A stretch of 41,673 nt of DNA, taken from NCBI GenBank assembly GCA_025997955.1, contig BNVH01000025.1:1-41673 (forward strand), given 5' to 3'. Source of the DNA: Synergistales bacterium (lineage in GTDB: Bacteria > Synergistota > Synergistia > Synergistales > Aminobacteriaceae). The notes beneath the pieces are model-generated. The model made no database searches. It was given only the letters and a program-made list of their open reading frames with translations, and was not told the DNA's origin. This document shows, piece by piece, positions 24,666 through 32,960 of the stretch. How positions within the stretch are numbered: position 1 is the first letter of the stretch; each line of letters starts with the position of its first letter. The position numbers and the translations under genes were made by a program.

Positions 24666-25967
24666 TCAGCGCAATATTTCCGGTACTACCTCCCCTTGCA
24701 GGAGGTCCTCTTCCGTCCGGCGATACGCGGCTATGTAGGACGCGCCGTCCTTGACGAAGACAAGCGCGGGGCGTCCTAACCGGTTATAATTGGTAGCCAT
24801 TGAAAAATTGTAAGCGCCGGTGTTGAATACCGCCAAAATATCGCCGCGCTTGACGGACGACGGCAAAAGCTCGGACTGAATCAATATGTCACCAGTCTCG
24901 CAGCATTTTCCGGCTATTGAGACGTTTTCAAGCTGAGCGTCATCGGTTTTGTTGGCCAAAACAGCGCGATAGGGAGCTGAATAGAGCGACGGGCGCGGGT
25001 TGTCGGGCATTCCGCCGTCTACGCCTATGTATGTCACGCCGTCTAAGCGTTTTATGGTTTCTACATTATAAAGCGTTATCCCGGCCGTTCCGATAATCCA
25101 TCTCCCAGGCTCTATGACCACGGCGGGGCGCGAGAGCGCGCGCGCCTCGCACTCCTGCGTCAGAGCGCTCATCATGGCGTCGGTGAAGAGCGCCACTGGG
25201 ACGTGAGGCTCGCCCTTTATGCCCGGCGCGCCGTCGGGCATTTGTCCAACTCCGAAGCCGCCGCCGAAGTTCAGTTCGTCCGTGGCTATGCCGTACTCTT
25301 TTTGAAGTTTGTCGACCAACGCGACTACGCGCCTTACGGACTCGACATGAAAGTCTGGCTCAAAAATCTGCGAGCCCACATGAAAGTGAAAACCCTTGAG
25401 GTGAACGTGTTTCGATGTGACGGCGAGACAGACGGCGTTCCTCAAAAGCTCACCCTCTAACGGAAGGCCGAATTTGCTGCCCAAATGCCCCGTGACGAGG
25501 TGCGAATGAGTATGGGGGTTTACGCCGGGGGAGACGCGAATCATTATGTTTACGTCTTTTTCCAATTCGTCCGCTAAGGCTGATAAAACCTCAAGCTCCA
25601 TAATTCCATCGACTATGACTCGCCCCACGCCAAGGGAGAGCGCCGCGCGAAGCTCTCGCTCGGATTTGGCGTTGCCGTGAAGCTCCACGCGCGACATTGG
25701 AAAGCCGGCCTTTTGCGCCACGAGAAGCTCCCCGCCCGATACGACGTCCAACCCCAGGCCCTCCTGCTCCATAATACGGGCCATAGCTAAAGTCAAAAAC
25801 GCCTTGCCGGCATAGCAGACCGATGTGGCGCTCCACCGAGACAAAAACGTATTTTGTATCTCACGGCAGCGCGCGCGTATTATAGTTTCATCAACCACGT
25901 AAAGCGGGGTTCCGTATGCGCGCGCCAAATCGACGCAGTCCGCGCCTCCCCAAATAAGATGTGACAA
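24666..25967 (-). CDS. lysA: diaminopimelate decarboxylase
   Basis: A 433-residue PLP enzyme that removes CO2 from meso-diaminopimelate to give L-lysine, the last step of the pathway. The PLP lysine is in VCYAGKAFLT (about residue 54), the glycine loop is GGGFGVG, and the substrate motifs are EPGRWIIGTAG, CCETGDIL and GAYNFSMATNYNRLGRP. Length fits the family. The start is a TTG at 25967 with GGAGG 13 bases upstream, which is rather far, so initiation may be weak. It is the first gene of a probable pair with the Uma2 gene. Confidence 0.95.
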   Translation of the reverse strand: MSHLIWGGADCVDLARAYGTPLYVVDETIIRARCREIQNTFLSRWSATSVCYAGKAFLTLAMARIMEQEGLGLDVVSGGELLVAQKAGFPMSRVELHGNAKSERELRAALSLGVGRVIVDGIMELEVLSALADELEKDVNIMIRVSPGVNPHTHSHLVTGHLGSKFGLPLEGELLRNAVCLAVTSKHVHLKGFHFHVGSQIFEPDFHVESVRRVVALVDKLQKEYGIATDELNFGGGFGVGQMPDGAPGIKGEPHVPVALFTDAMMSALTQECEARALSRPAVVIEPGRWIIGTAGITLYNVETIKRLDGVTYIGVDGGMPDNPRPSLYSAPYRAVLANKTDDAQLENVSIAGKCCETGDILIQSELLPSSVKRGDILAVFNTGAYNFSMATNYNRLGRPALVFVKDGASYIAAYRRTEEDLLQGEVVPEILR

Positions 25968-26027
25968 AATTATCGTTCGTCCTCCATATCCAGAAGCTCT
26001 TCATCAAGAAGTTTTTCAAGAAGCTTT

Positions 26028-27335
26028 TCAAAGCTTCCCCATTTTCTCCGCTTTTTCTAAACGCTCCAAAATAGAGCTTCGCGCGTCAGCCATATTCTCT
26101 TCTGTCATCTCCCCGCCGCCGAAGCCGCTGAGGTCAGAACCGCTGATCTTGAACTCGCCGAAGTTATCCGTGACCTTTATGCGCATGACCAAAAGACCTT
26201 GCATGGAGACTAACTCCTGCACGGCGTTAGAGCTCGGTTTGTCCGTGCCCTTAGCGCTGTATACGCCAAACGACTCGCCACCTATTGAGTTTATCCATAG
26301 ACCCACCTTGCGCGCCACGTTGCCTAGCAGGGCCACCCAGCGTAAAATCTGCGTTGGCTGCAACTTCAGGGTTGCGAAAAGCATGTAAGCAAACATGTCT
26401 TTTGAGAGCCTGCCTTTGGGGTTGTACTCTCTTGGCAGAGGTTTTTCCATGTATGCCTCCAAAAAGGCGAAGTCATCGGGCTTTCGGCATTCTTCCATCT
26501 TGGCCATGCAAGCCATGCAAGCGAAGACAAGAGAGGGGGACACGAACAGGCTGGCTTTCAGTGAAGATTTGATATACTGCCAAACCGTCACGAACGAGTC
26601 GGGCATATAATAGCTCAGAGCCGTGGACGTGAAGGGAAGAAAATGTTTTTTCATCATGCTGTCCAAGAGCGGCTTATCCAAGATATTATCGTACGGTACG
26701 CCGTCGGGGACTATCGGGACGAGCGATAGAGGGAACATCGGCTCGTACGGGACGTCCAAGCCGTCCATAATGCAATCCTGAAAATTGTTCAAAAGCGATT
26801 GAAACGGGATTTTTTCGGTGTTGGAAAGATAGTATCTCGCGGCCGGCACCATGCCTTTCAGGAGTTTGTAGGTGAAGTCGGTTTGGTTCATGCTGTTGAC
26901 GGCTAATGGGTTTGCGCCGAAATATATTATCTTTTTGATTATTTCCGGGTCGCGCGCGCTCATAAGCGGCGTGGAAGCGCCCGTCCTGTAAGCGTTGAAG
27001 TCCGCGTCCGCTCCGAGGTCGAGCATGCGAGCAACGGACTTGGCGTAGCCGCAATCGGCCATCACCATCAAAAATGTATCGCGCCTGCTATCTCCGAACG
27101 AGGCGGCGTTACAGTTCCATCCGTTTTGGATAAGCCCTGTGACTAAGCCCTGAAAGATTATATCCTTCAGGGAGTGAACTTCGTTGGGTGTCCACTGTCT
27201 TACGCCGAAAACCGGAAAAAGACGGCTCTCCGGCATTTTTAAAAACTCCGTCAATAAATCTCTAGTCTGTGCGAGGTCGTGAGCTTTAGTCAAAAGATTA
27301 CGGACACTATCAAATGTTGGAAGCGCATTGGCCAT
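26028..27335 (-). CDS. ankyrin-like repeat protein, unknown function
   Basis: A 435-residue soluble protein. Residues about 85-170 contain ankyrin-like repeats, visible as SVARMLDLGADADFNAYR, STPLMSARDPEIIKKIIYFG and ANPLAVNSMNQTDFTYKLL. The rest is not recognisable; the C-terminal half (about 300-435) has mixed helices, a MQGLLVMRIKVTD strand and SDLSGFGGGE. There is no signal peptide or membrane helix, so it is likely cytoplasmic. Ankyrin proteins bind other proteins; no partner is indicated. The start at 27335 has AAAGGGGAT. It is divergent from the molybdenum hydroxylase operon. Confidence 0.7.
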   Translation of the reverse strand: MANALPTFDSVRNLLTKAHDLAQTRDLLTEFLKMPESRLFPVFGVRQWTPNEVHSLKDIIFQGLVTGLIQNGWNCNAASFGDSRRDTFLMVMADCGYAKSVARMLDLGADADFNAYRTGASTPLMSARDPEIIKKIIYFGANPLAVNSMNQTDFTYKLLKGMVPAARYYLSNTEKIPFQSLLNNFQDCIMDGLDVPYEPMFPLSLVPIVPDGVPYDNILDKPLLDSMMKKHFLPFTSTALSYYMPDSFVTVWQYIKSSLKASLFVSPSLVFACMACMAKMEECRKPDDFAFLEAYMEKPLPREYNPKGRLSKDMFAYMLFATLKLQPTQILRWVALLGNVARKVGLWINSIGGESFGVYSAKGTDKPSSNAVQELVSMQGLLVMRIKVTDNFGEFKISGSDLSGFGGGEMTEENMADARSSILERLEKAEKMGKL

Positions 27336-27451
27336 GTTCGCATCCCCTTTCTTTAGTCTGATTATAACCTTATTCTATACAATAAACAAATGTGTAAATA
27401 AAGCAAATTGTTCAACCGTAATGCAACACAGTTGCAAATCCTTGCTATAAC

Positions 27452-27480
27452 TTGACTTTTGAAGCGCAGATGGTTATATT
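27452..27480 (+). promoter_or_regulatory. promoter of the molybdenum hydroxylase operon
   Basis: -35 TTGACT (27452-27457) and -10 TATATT (27475-27480) with 17 bases between, 78 bases before the first start codon. A palindrome, GCAAC-ACA-GTTGC (27423-27435), lies just upstream and could bind a regulator. Confidence 0.7.
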
Positions 27481-27557
27481 CTACCAAATACAAGTTGTGT
27501 TTTGACGTTGAACCGTCGTGTTTTGCTAGTCGGTCAACAAAGGAGGCTAAAAAGGCA

Positions 27558-28502
27558 ATGAGAGAATATGAATATAACGCACCGGATTCTTTCGAGCATT
27601 TGTTCAAGCTGACGGGAGGCGCGGGGGCGGAGGTTCGTTTCTTAGCGGGGGGTACCGATTTGATGCCCAGGATTTCCGCGGAAAGAGACCAGATACCTTA
27701 TGACAAAAAAACTCCCATGCGGATAATCTACTTAGGCGCCCTCGGGCTTGACAAGGTTACTGACGGCGACGGCGTGACGATTGGCGCGCTTTGCACGTTA
27801 AGTTCGCTTCTCGGGAACGAAATCGTCCGGTCGAAGCTGCCTGCGCTCGCTGAAGCTATAGCTGAAATGGCGGGCCTGAGCATACGCAACACGGCCACAA
27901 TCGGAGGAAACATCATGAACGCCTCGCCCGCGGCGGACAGCGTGCCGTCGCTTCTCGTGTTGGGGGCGGAAGCGGTGCTGCGTTCACCATCGGGAGATCG
28001 CAAGGTCGCCCTGTCGGAGTTCTTCGCCGGCCCGGGAAAGACCGCCGCCAAGCCTGACGAGGTACTTGTTGCCGTCAACGTAAAGCCAGGGGCCGGAGGC
28101 GCGGCTTTCAAAAAGATAGGCCGCAGGAAGGCTGAGACGTTGTCGGTAGTGAGCGCCGCCGCTTACGTCGAGGTAAAAGACGGCGCGGTCGCGGTCGCTC
28201 GCATCGCCGTGGGCAGCGCGGCGCCCACTGTCGTTAGGTGCTTAGAGGCGGAGAAGGCGTTAATTGGCAAAAAGATAAGCGATGACGCTATCAAAGAGGC
28301 AAGCGCGCTTGTGTCCAAGTCCATTTCGCCGATTGACGACATCCGCTCTACGGCTTGGTATCGCGCCAAGGTAGCGCCCACTTTAGTGGCGCGCGCGCTC
28401 GCCGCCGCAGCCGAGAGAAAAGGCCCGGCGAAGTCTGACGAACCCGTGAAATCCGAAGCTGCCGGTTTTCTTGGCCGCGTATTTGGAAAGAAGGGGGCGT
28501 GA
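27558..28502 (+). CDS. molybdenum hydroxylase, FAD-binding subunit (NdhF-like)
   Basis: A 314-residue medium subunit of a xanthine dehydrogenase/nicotinate dehydrogenase-type enzyme. FAD motifs are AGGTDLMPR (about 34-42) and TIGGNIMNASPAADS (about 114-128). It carries electrons from the 2Fe-2S subunit to an acceptor. ATG at 27558 follows AGGAGG 11 bases upstream; an open extension of 33 codons overlaps the promoter and is rejected. A GPAKSDEPVKSEAAGFLGRV tail (about 292-311) extends beyond the usual fold. It is first in an order (F, S, L, M) that matches Eubacterium barkeri nicotinate dehydrogenase. Confidence 0.9.
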   Translation: MREYEYNAPDSFEHLFKLTGGAGAEVRFLAGGTDLMPRISAERDQIPYDKKTPMRIIYLGALGLDKVTDGDGVTIGALCTLSSLLGNEIVRSKLPALAEAIAEMAGLSIRNTATIGGNIMNASPAADSVPSLLVLGAEAVLRSPSGDRKVALSEFFAGPGKTAAKPDEVLVAVNVKPGAGGAAFKKIGRRKAETLSVVSAAAYVEVKDGAVAVARIAVGSAAPTVVRCLEAEKALIGKKISDDAIKEASALVSKSISPIDDIRSTAWYRAKVAPTLVARALAAAAERKGPAKSDEPVKSEAAGFLGRVFGKKGA

Positions 28503-28507
28503 CCGTC

Positions 28508-29002
28508 ATGTCTAAAATTCTAAAGTTCAATCTCAACGGCAACCCGACGGAGGTCAAGTCTGGCGACGCCGATACGCTGCTCGAAGCGCTCCGTGACGGT
28601 TTGGGACTCACGAGCCCAAAGTGCGGCTGCAACCGAGGAGATTGCGGTTCATGTACCGTCATACTTAACGGGGACGCTGTGAAGTCCTGTACCGTCTTAG
28701 CCCTTACAATTGAAGGAAAGAGCGTCTGGACAGTGGACGGGCTTATAGATGGCGATAAATTGCACCCAATCCAGAAGGCTTTTCACGAGTACGGAGCTCC
28801 TCAGTGCGGATATTGCACGCCCGGAATGGTAAACGCCGCCGTGGCTTTCGTGAACCATAACCCCTCGCCCACCGAGGAAGAAGTCAAAGACGCGCTCTCC
28901 GGCAACCTCTGCCGTTGCGGCGGATACAAAAAATACGTAGAAGCCGTCATGGCGGCGGTCAAGGGTGAGTTTGGCCCTCTGCCGAAAGGATGTGACAAAT
29001 AA
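28508..29002 (+). CDS. molybdenum hydroxylase, 2Fe-2S subunit (NdhS-like)
   Basis: A 164-residue small subunit carrying two 2Fe-2S clusters. The first, plant-type, motif is CGCNRGDCGSC (about 39-49); the second uses CGYCTPGMVNAAVAF (about 99) and NLCRCGGYKKYVEAV (about 137). All eight cysteines of the family appear to be present. ATG at 28508 is favoured by AAGAAGGGGG ten bases before it; a GTG at 28499 overlapping the upstream stop is possible but has no usable ribosome site. It passes electrons from the molybdenum site to FAD. Confidence 0.93.
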   Translation: MSKILKFNLNGNPTEVKSGDADTLLEALRDGLGLTSPKCGCNRGDCGSCTVILNGDAVKSCTVLALTIEGKSVWTVDGLIDGDKLHPIQKAFHEYGAPQCGYCTPGMVNAAVAFVNHNPSPTEEEVKDALSGNLCRCGGYKKYVEAVMAAVKGEFGPLPKGCDK

Positions 29003-30291
29003 TGAACTCTGTCGGAAAACGAATCCCGCGATATGACGGAATTGGGCACGTAACCGGAAGAACTCAGTACGTAAGCGACGTCGCTATGCCCGATATGCTC
29101 ACCTGCAAGACCCTGCGCTGCCCGTACCACAAGGCGCGCATCAAGTCCATAGATACGGCCGAGGCCAAGAAAGCCCCCGGAGTGTACGCGCTCATTACGA
29201 AAGACGACGTGCCGCACAATCTCTTCGCGATGGTGCCGGATCATCATGTCTTGGCTGAAGAGATAACGCGCTACAAGGGCCAGAACATAGCGGCGGTGGC
29301 GGCCATAACCAAAGAGGCGGCTCTTGACGCTCTCGCCAAGATAAAGATAGAATATGAAGAGCTAACGCCCATCATAGACCCGGAAGAGGCCATAAAAGAC
29401 GGCGCGCCTCAAGTGCGCCCTGAGGGCAACAACCACATGTTCGACGGCTCTTCCGTGATTCGCAAAATAAGGCGCGGCAACGTCGAGGAGGGTTTCAAGG
29501 AGGCCGACTTTATCATAGAGGGGCGCTATTCTACCCCAAGCCAAGAGCACGCGCCTCTTGAGACATGCTGTTCCGTGGCCTACGTCGACGCCTCGGGCAA
29601 ACTCGTCATCCACTCCAAAGCTCAGGGGCTTTACTTCGCCCAGGGCGACCTCGCCAACGTCTTCAAGCTTCCGCTGAACAAGCTGAAGTTCGTAGGCGGT
29701 ACGATAGGCGGCGGCTTCGGCGGGATGAACAGCATCCACACCGACCACATAGCTGGGCTTCTGGCCCTGAAGACCGGCAAACCGGTTCGCTTCCACCTGA
29801 CACGCGAGGAGGAGATGCTTTACAGCACGATACGCACCCCTTGGGTTTTCAAGTTCAAAGACGGAATCCGTAAAGACGGCGTCATCACGGCGCGTCGCGT
29901 CGAAGTGCTCCACGACTGCGGCTCGTACACCGAGCTCGGCCTCTACGCCGTCGAGAAAAACGCCAATATGATAGCTGGCGCCAACCTCATCAAGAACCTA
30001 GCGGTGGACTCGCGCATGGTATACACGAACAAAATGCCGAGCGGCTCCATGCGTGGCTTCGGCGTCAACGTCGGTCAGTACGCGGAGCAGGTTCAGCTCG
30101 ACCGCTTGGCCCGCGCCGTCGGGATAAGCCCTATAGAGATACGCTTCATCAACGCGTTCCATACGGGCGACCCCAACCACACGGGCAACCCGATAGCGGC
30201 GGCCTCCACAATCGAGACGCTGCAAGGCGTGGCGGCTATGTCCGGCCAGCAGCTGTCCGACAAGTATCTTGCAATGAGTTCCGAGAAGTAA
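29002..30291 (+). CDS. molybdenum hydroxylase, N-terminal half of large subunit (NdhL-like)
   Basis: A 429-residue protein holding the a/b-hammerhead domain (VGKRIPRYDGIGHVTGRTQY at the start) and the first molybdopterin-binding domain: FVGGTIGGGFGGM (about 232-244) and the active-site SGSMRGFGVNVGQY (about 346-359). A normal single-chain subunit is near 770 residues; here it stops at MSSEK and the rest is in the next gene. The stop of the preceding gene overlaps the ATG by one base (TAATG). The split falls at an interdomain point and both pieces have ribosome sites, so it appears natural rather than a frameshift. Confidence 0.9.
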   Translation: MNSVGKRIPRYDGIGHVTGRTQYVSDVAMPDMLTCKTLRCPYHKARIKSIDTAEAKKAPGVYALITKDDVPHNLFAMVPDHHVLAEEITRYKGQNIAAVAAITKEAALDALAKIKIEYEELTPIIDPEEAIKDGAPQVRPEGNNHMFDGSSVIRKIRRGNVEEGFKEADFIIEGRYSTPSQEHAPLETCCSVAYVDASGKLVIHSKAQGLYFAQGDLANVFKLPLNKLKFVGGTIGGGFGGMNSIHTDHIAGLLALKTGKPVRFHLTREEEMLYSTIRTPWVFKFKDGIRKDGVITARRVEVLHDCGSYTELGLYAVEKNANMIAGANLIKNLAVDSRMVYTNKMPSGSMRGFGVNVGQYAEQVQLDRLARAVGISPIEIRFINAFHTGDPNHTGNPIAAASTIETLQGVAAMSGQQLSDKYLAMSSEK

Positions 30292-30305
30292 GGGGGAAAA
30301 ACGCG

Positions 30306-31313
30306 ATGATCAAAAAAGGACGCGGAATGGCGACCGTATACTACCCGACCGGATTCAGCGGAGGCGGCGACCCCGATATCGTTTCCTTGCGCATCAAGAC
30401 CGACGGGACAATCGACATGACGAACGCCTCATGTGAGATGGGGCAGGGCTTCAAGAGCGTGGCCATACAGATGGCGGCCGAGGCGCTTGATGTCCCTCCA
30501 TCTATTTTCACGATAGACAACACGAACACGGACACGGCGGCGTTCAGCATGGACACAGCCGGAAGCCGTTCCACTTATATTGTTGGCCTTGCCGCTATAT
30601 CGGCGGCGGAGGACCTCATAAAGAAAATCAAGGAGTTTGCGGCCGCCTCTCTCGGCGCCGCTCCCGCTGAGTTGAAATACGAAGCGGGTAAGGTGTTCAA
30701 GGCTTCTGACCCAAGCGCCGCCATGACTTTGGCTCAAATCGGCGCGGCGTCCACGTACAGCGGGACGTCCATAATGGGCGGCGGCGGCTTTTTGCCCCCT
30801 CCCGGGCCTCCAAGAGACCCTGAGACGGGCGCTACGGTTCCGACTCGCTCTTTGGCTTGGGGTTCTACCGTTATCGACGTGGAAGTCGACGACGAGACTG
30901 GTGTTGTCGAAATTGTGAACCTCTACGACTGCTACGACATAGGCACGGTTATAAACCCGCTTATGGCCGAGGGTCAGGTGGACGGAGGCGACATACAGGG
31001 AATAAGCATGGGGCTTTTTGAGGACCTCTCTCCTTATTTCCCAAAGACGCTCGACGTCTACGCCTCCAACTTCACGGACTACATCATCCCGACTTTTATG
31101 GACATGCCGCGGCACAGCGAGATAAAGTTTGTGCAAAGCCACGACCCGTTCGGGCCCTTTGGAGCCAAAGGTTGCGGCGAAATGGTGACGAACACTCAGC
31201 CGCCCGCGATAGTCAACGCCATCTACGACGCCGTGGGCGTGTTGGTGGAGTCCTTGCCCGCCACGCCCGAAAAGGTTCTTCGCCTTATCGAGGAAAAGAA
31301 AAAAGCCGAATAG
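30306..31313 (+). CDS. molybdenum hydroxylase, C-terminal half of large subunit (NdhM-like)
   Basis: A 335-residue protein starting MIKKGRGMATVYYPTGFSGG, 14 bases after the preceding stop with AAGGGGGAAAAA upstream. It carries the second molybdopterin-binding domain: EMGQGFKSVAIQMAAEAL (about 41-58), DTAGSRSTY (about 82-90) and the catalytic glutamate region GAKGCGEMVTNTQPPAIVNA (Glu about 291). Together with the previous gene it makes a full large subunit of about 764 residues. Size and position match NdhM of nicotinate dehydrogenase. The actual substrate, such as a pyridine, purine or other N-heterocycle, cannot be read from the sequence. Confidence 0.9.
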   Translation: MIKKGRGMATVYYPTGFSGGGDPDIVSLRIKTDGTIDMTNASCEMGQGFKSVAIQMAAEALDVPPSIFTIDNTNTDTAAFSMDTAGSRSTYIVGLAAISAAEDLIKKIKEFAAASLGAAPAELKYEAGKVFKASDPSAAMTLAQIGAASTYSGTSIMGGGGFLPPPGPPRDPETGATVPTRSLAWGSTVIDVEVDDETGVVEIVNLYDCYDIGTVINPLMAEGQVDGGDIQGISMGLFEDLSPYFPKTLDVYASNFTDYIIPTFMDMPRHSEIKFVQSHDPFGPFGAKGCGEMVTNTQPPAIVNAIYDAVGVLVESLPATPEKVLRLIEEKKKAE

Positions 31314-31327
31314 CGCGGCCTGATTTT

Positions 31328-32179
31328 ATGAAAAAAGCTGTCATCTTCGGCGCCGGACAGTGCGGAAAATGGCTTAGACGGCTCTTGGGGGCAAGCGGGT
31401 TCGACGTCGTGGGTTTCGTAGACAACGACCCTGCCCGAGCCGGCCAAGCGTTCGAGGGCTGTCCGGTTTTCTCGCCGTCGCGGCTAAGCTCGTTCGAGTG
31501 GGACGCGCTGTTTTTGGCTATGAAAGGTCAGGATAGAGTGGACGCGGTGACGAGGCAGTTGGCGGAGCTCGGCGTCTTTGATGGCAGGGTGAAAACTCTG
31601 CCCTCTTTTTTGACGGACTTCGACGCGAGATACTTAGAGCTGAACACGGTCGCGCGGACAGTTCACGAACTTAACATACCCGGCGCAACGGCGGAGCTCG
31701 GCGTCTACAAGGGGGACTTTGCGGCTGATATAAATAGAGCCTTCTCGGACAGGACGCTATATCTGTTTGATACGTTCGAGGGGTTTTGCGAACATGACGT
31801 CAAGACAGAGCGCGATATGGGGCTATCAAAGGCAAGAGTCGGCGACTTTGGGGATACCGATGTTGAGAGCGTCCGCGCTAAGCTGCCGTTTCCGGAAAAA
31901 ACGGTATTTAAGCGCGGCGTTTTTCCTGAAACGGCCTCTGGACTTGATGAGGAGTTTTGCTTTGTGAGCCTTGACGCTGACCTGTATCAACCGACGCTTG
32001 AGGGGCTTGAATATTTTTACCCCCGCCTCGGCAAGGGCGGGGTTATCCTTTTGCACGACTTCGATAGCGACCGCTTCCGGGGCGTGGGCGAAGCCGCGCG
32101 CCGCTTTTGCTCAGAGCAAGGTCTTTATATTCAAAATCTCTGGGATATGCACGGAAGCGCCCTATTGAGGAAGCAATAG
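31328..32179 (+). CDS. Rossmann-domain/TylF-type methyltransferase fusion
   Basis: A 283-residue protein. Residues 1-100 form a nucleotide-binding domain (KKAVIFGAGQCGKWLRRLL, then VVGFVDNDPARAGQ) like those at the start of sugar- or cofactor-binding proteins. Residues about 105-283 match TylF/MycF-type O-methyltransferases: GATAELGVYKGDFAADI, LYLFDTFEGFCEHD, FVSLDADLYQPTLEGLEYFY and GGVILLHDFDSD. The likely reaction is S-adenosylmethionine-dependent methylation of a sugar or small metabolite. ATG at 31328 begins 14 bases after the hydroxylase; no clear ribosome site is seen. The N-terminal extension in the open frame overlaps the hydroxylase and is rejected. Confidence 0.75.
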   Translation: MKKAVIFGAGQCGKWLRRLLGASGFDVVGFVDNDPARAGQAFEGCPVFSPSRLSSFEWDALFLAMKGQDRVDAVTRQLAELGVFDGRVKTLPSFLTDFDARYLELNTVARTVHELNIPGATAELGVYKGDFAADINRAFSDRTLYLFDTFEGFCEHDVKTERDMGLSKARVGDFGDTDVESVRAKLPFPEKTVFKRGVFPETASGLDEEFCFVSLDADLYQPTLEGLEYFYPRLGKGGVILLHDFDSDRFRGVGEAARRFCSEQGLYIQNLWDMHGSALLRKQ

Positions 32180-32180
32180 G

Positions 32181-32960
32181 CTACATATCCTTCCAAGAGC
32201 TGAAATGCCTTTCTATTGAGATTAGTATCCAGTTCAGCCCTATGCCGAGTACGGCAAGGCCGACTATTCCGCTGTACATCTCGGGCACGTTGAAAGTCTC
32301 CTCAGAGTAAAGCACGAGATAGCCCAAGCCGGAGGACGCGCCTATCATCTCGGCAGCCACGACAGCCATGACGCAGTAGGAGCCGCCAAGACGTATGCCG
32401 GTAAAAACCTCGGGCGCCGCCGCCGGGAGGATTATCTTGATAAATATGAATAGCCGCGACGCCCCCATGGATTTTGCTGACCGTATCAGTAATGGGTCGA
32501 CGTTCTTCACGCCTGAGCTGGTGTTGAGCAGTATGGGCCAAAGAGACGCCCAGAAAATGATGATGGTCTTCGATAGCTCGCCGAGGCCGAAGAGTAAAAT
32601 AAACACCGGAAACAGGGCGAAAGCCGACAGCTGCCTGAACGCCTGAAAGAGCAAGCTCAATATTCTGTCGAACAACTTAAAATAACCGATAAAAAGACCG
32701 AAAACCACGCCCACTGCCGTCGAGACGAGAAGCCCCAAGGCCACGCGCTGCAGGCTTATAAGCGTATGCCGCGACAGCTCGCCCCTCAGAGCTAAGAGAT
32801 AGAGCGCGTAAAACACCTTAGAGGGGGGCGCTATATAGATAGGGCTGAGCCAGCCAAGGCGCGGCGCGGCCTCCCATAGAATTATAAAAATAATGAGCCC
32901 GACGCTGCGGGAAAACAGGTCTCCGGCTTTATATATTTTTTTCATATTTTTCATACTCAT
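32181..32960 (-). CDS. SsuC/TauC-type ABC importer permease
   Basis: A 259-residue membrane permease of the nitrate/sulfonate/taurine/pyrimidine class with about six helices. The conserved EAA-type loop is about ANTSSGVKNVDPLLIRSAKS followed by MGASRLFIFIKIILPAAAPE. The start at 32960 overlaps the stop of the ATPase gene (ATGA); the frame is open 18 codons upstream but overlaps that gene. Only one base separates its stop from that of the convergent methyltransferase gene. Confidence 0.88.
   Translation of the reverse strand: MSMKNMKKIYKAGDLFSRSVGLIIFIILWEAAPRLGWLSPIYIAPPSKVFYALYLLALRGELSRHTLISLQRVALGLLVSTAVGVVFGLFIGYFKLFDRILSLLFQAFRQLSAFALFPVFILLFGLGELSKTIIIFWASLWPILLNTSSGVKNVDPLLIRSAKSMGASRLFIFIKIILPAAAPEVFTGIRLGGSYCVMAVVAAEMIGASSGLGYLVLYSEETFNVPEMYSGIVGLAVLGIGLNWILISIERHFSSWKDM

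Noticed and set aside
30280..30310. Frameshift or nonsense mutation in the hydroxylase large subunit
   Set aside because: The downstream half has its own ribosome site and start, and the split matches a known two-gene form. Sequencing error is still listed as a check.
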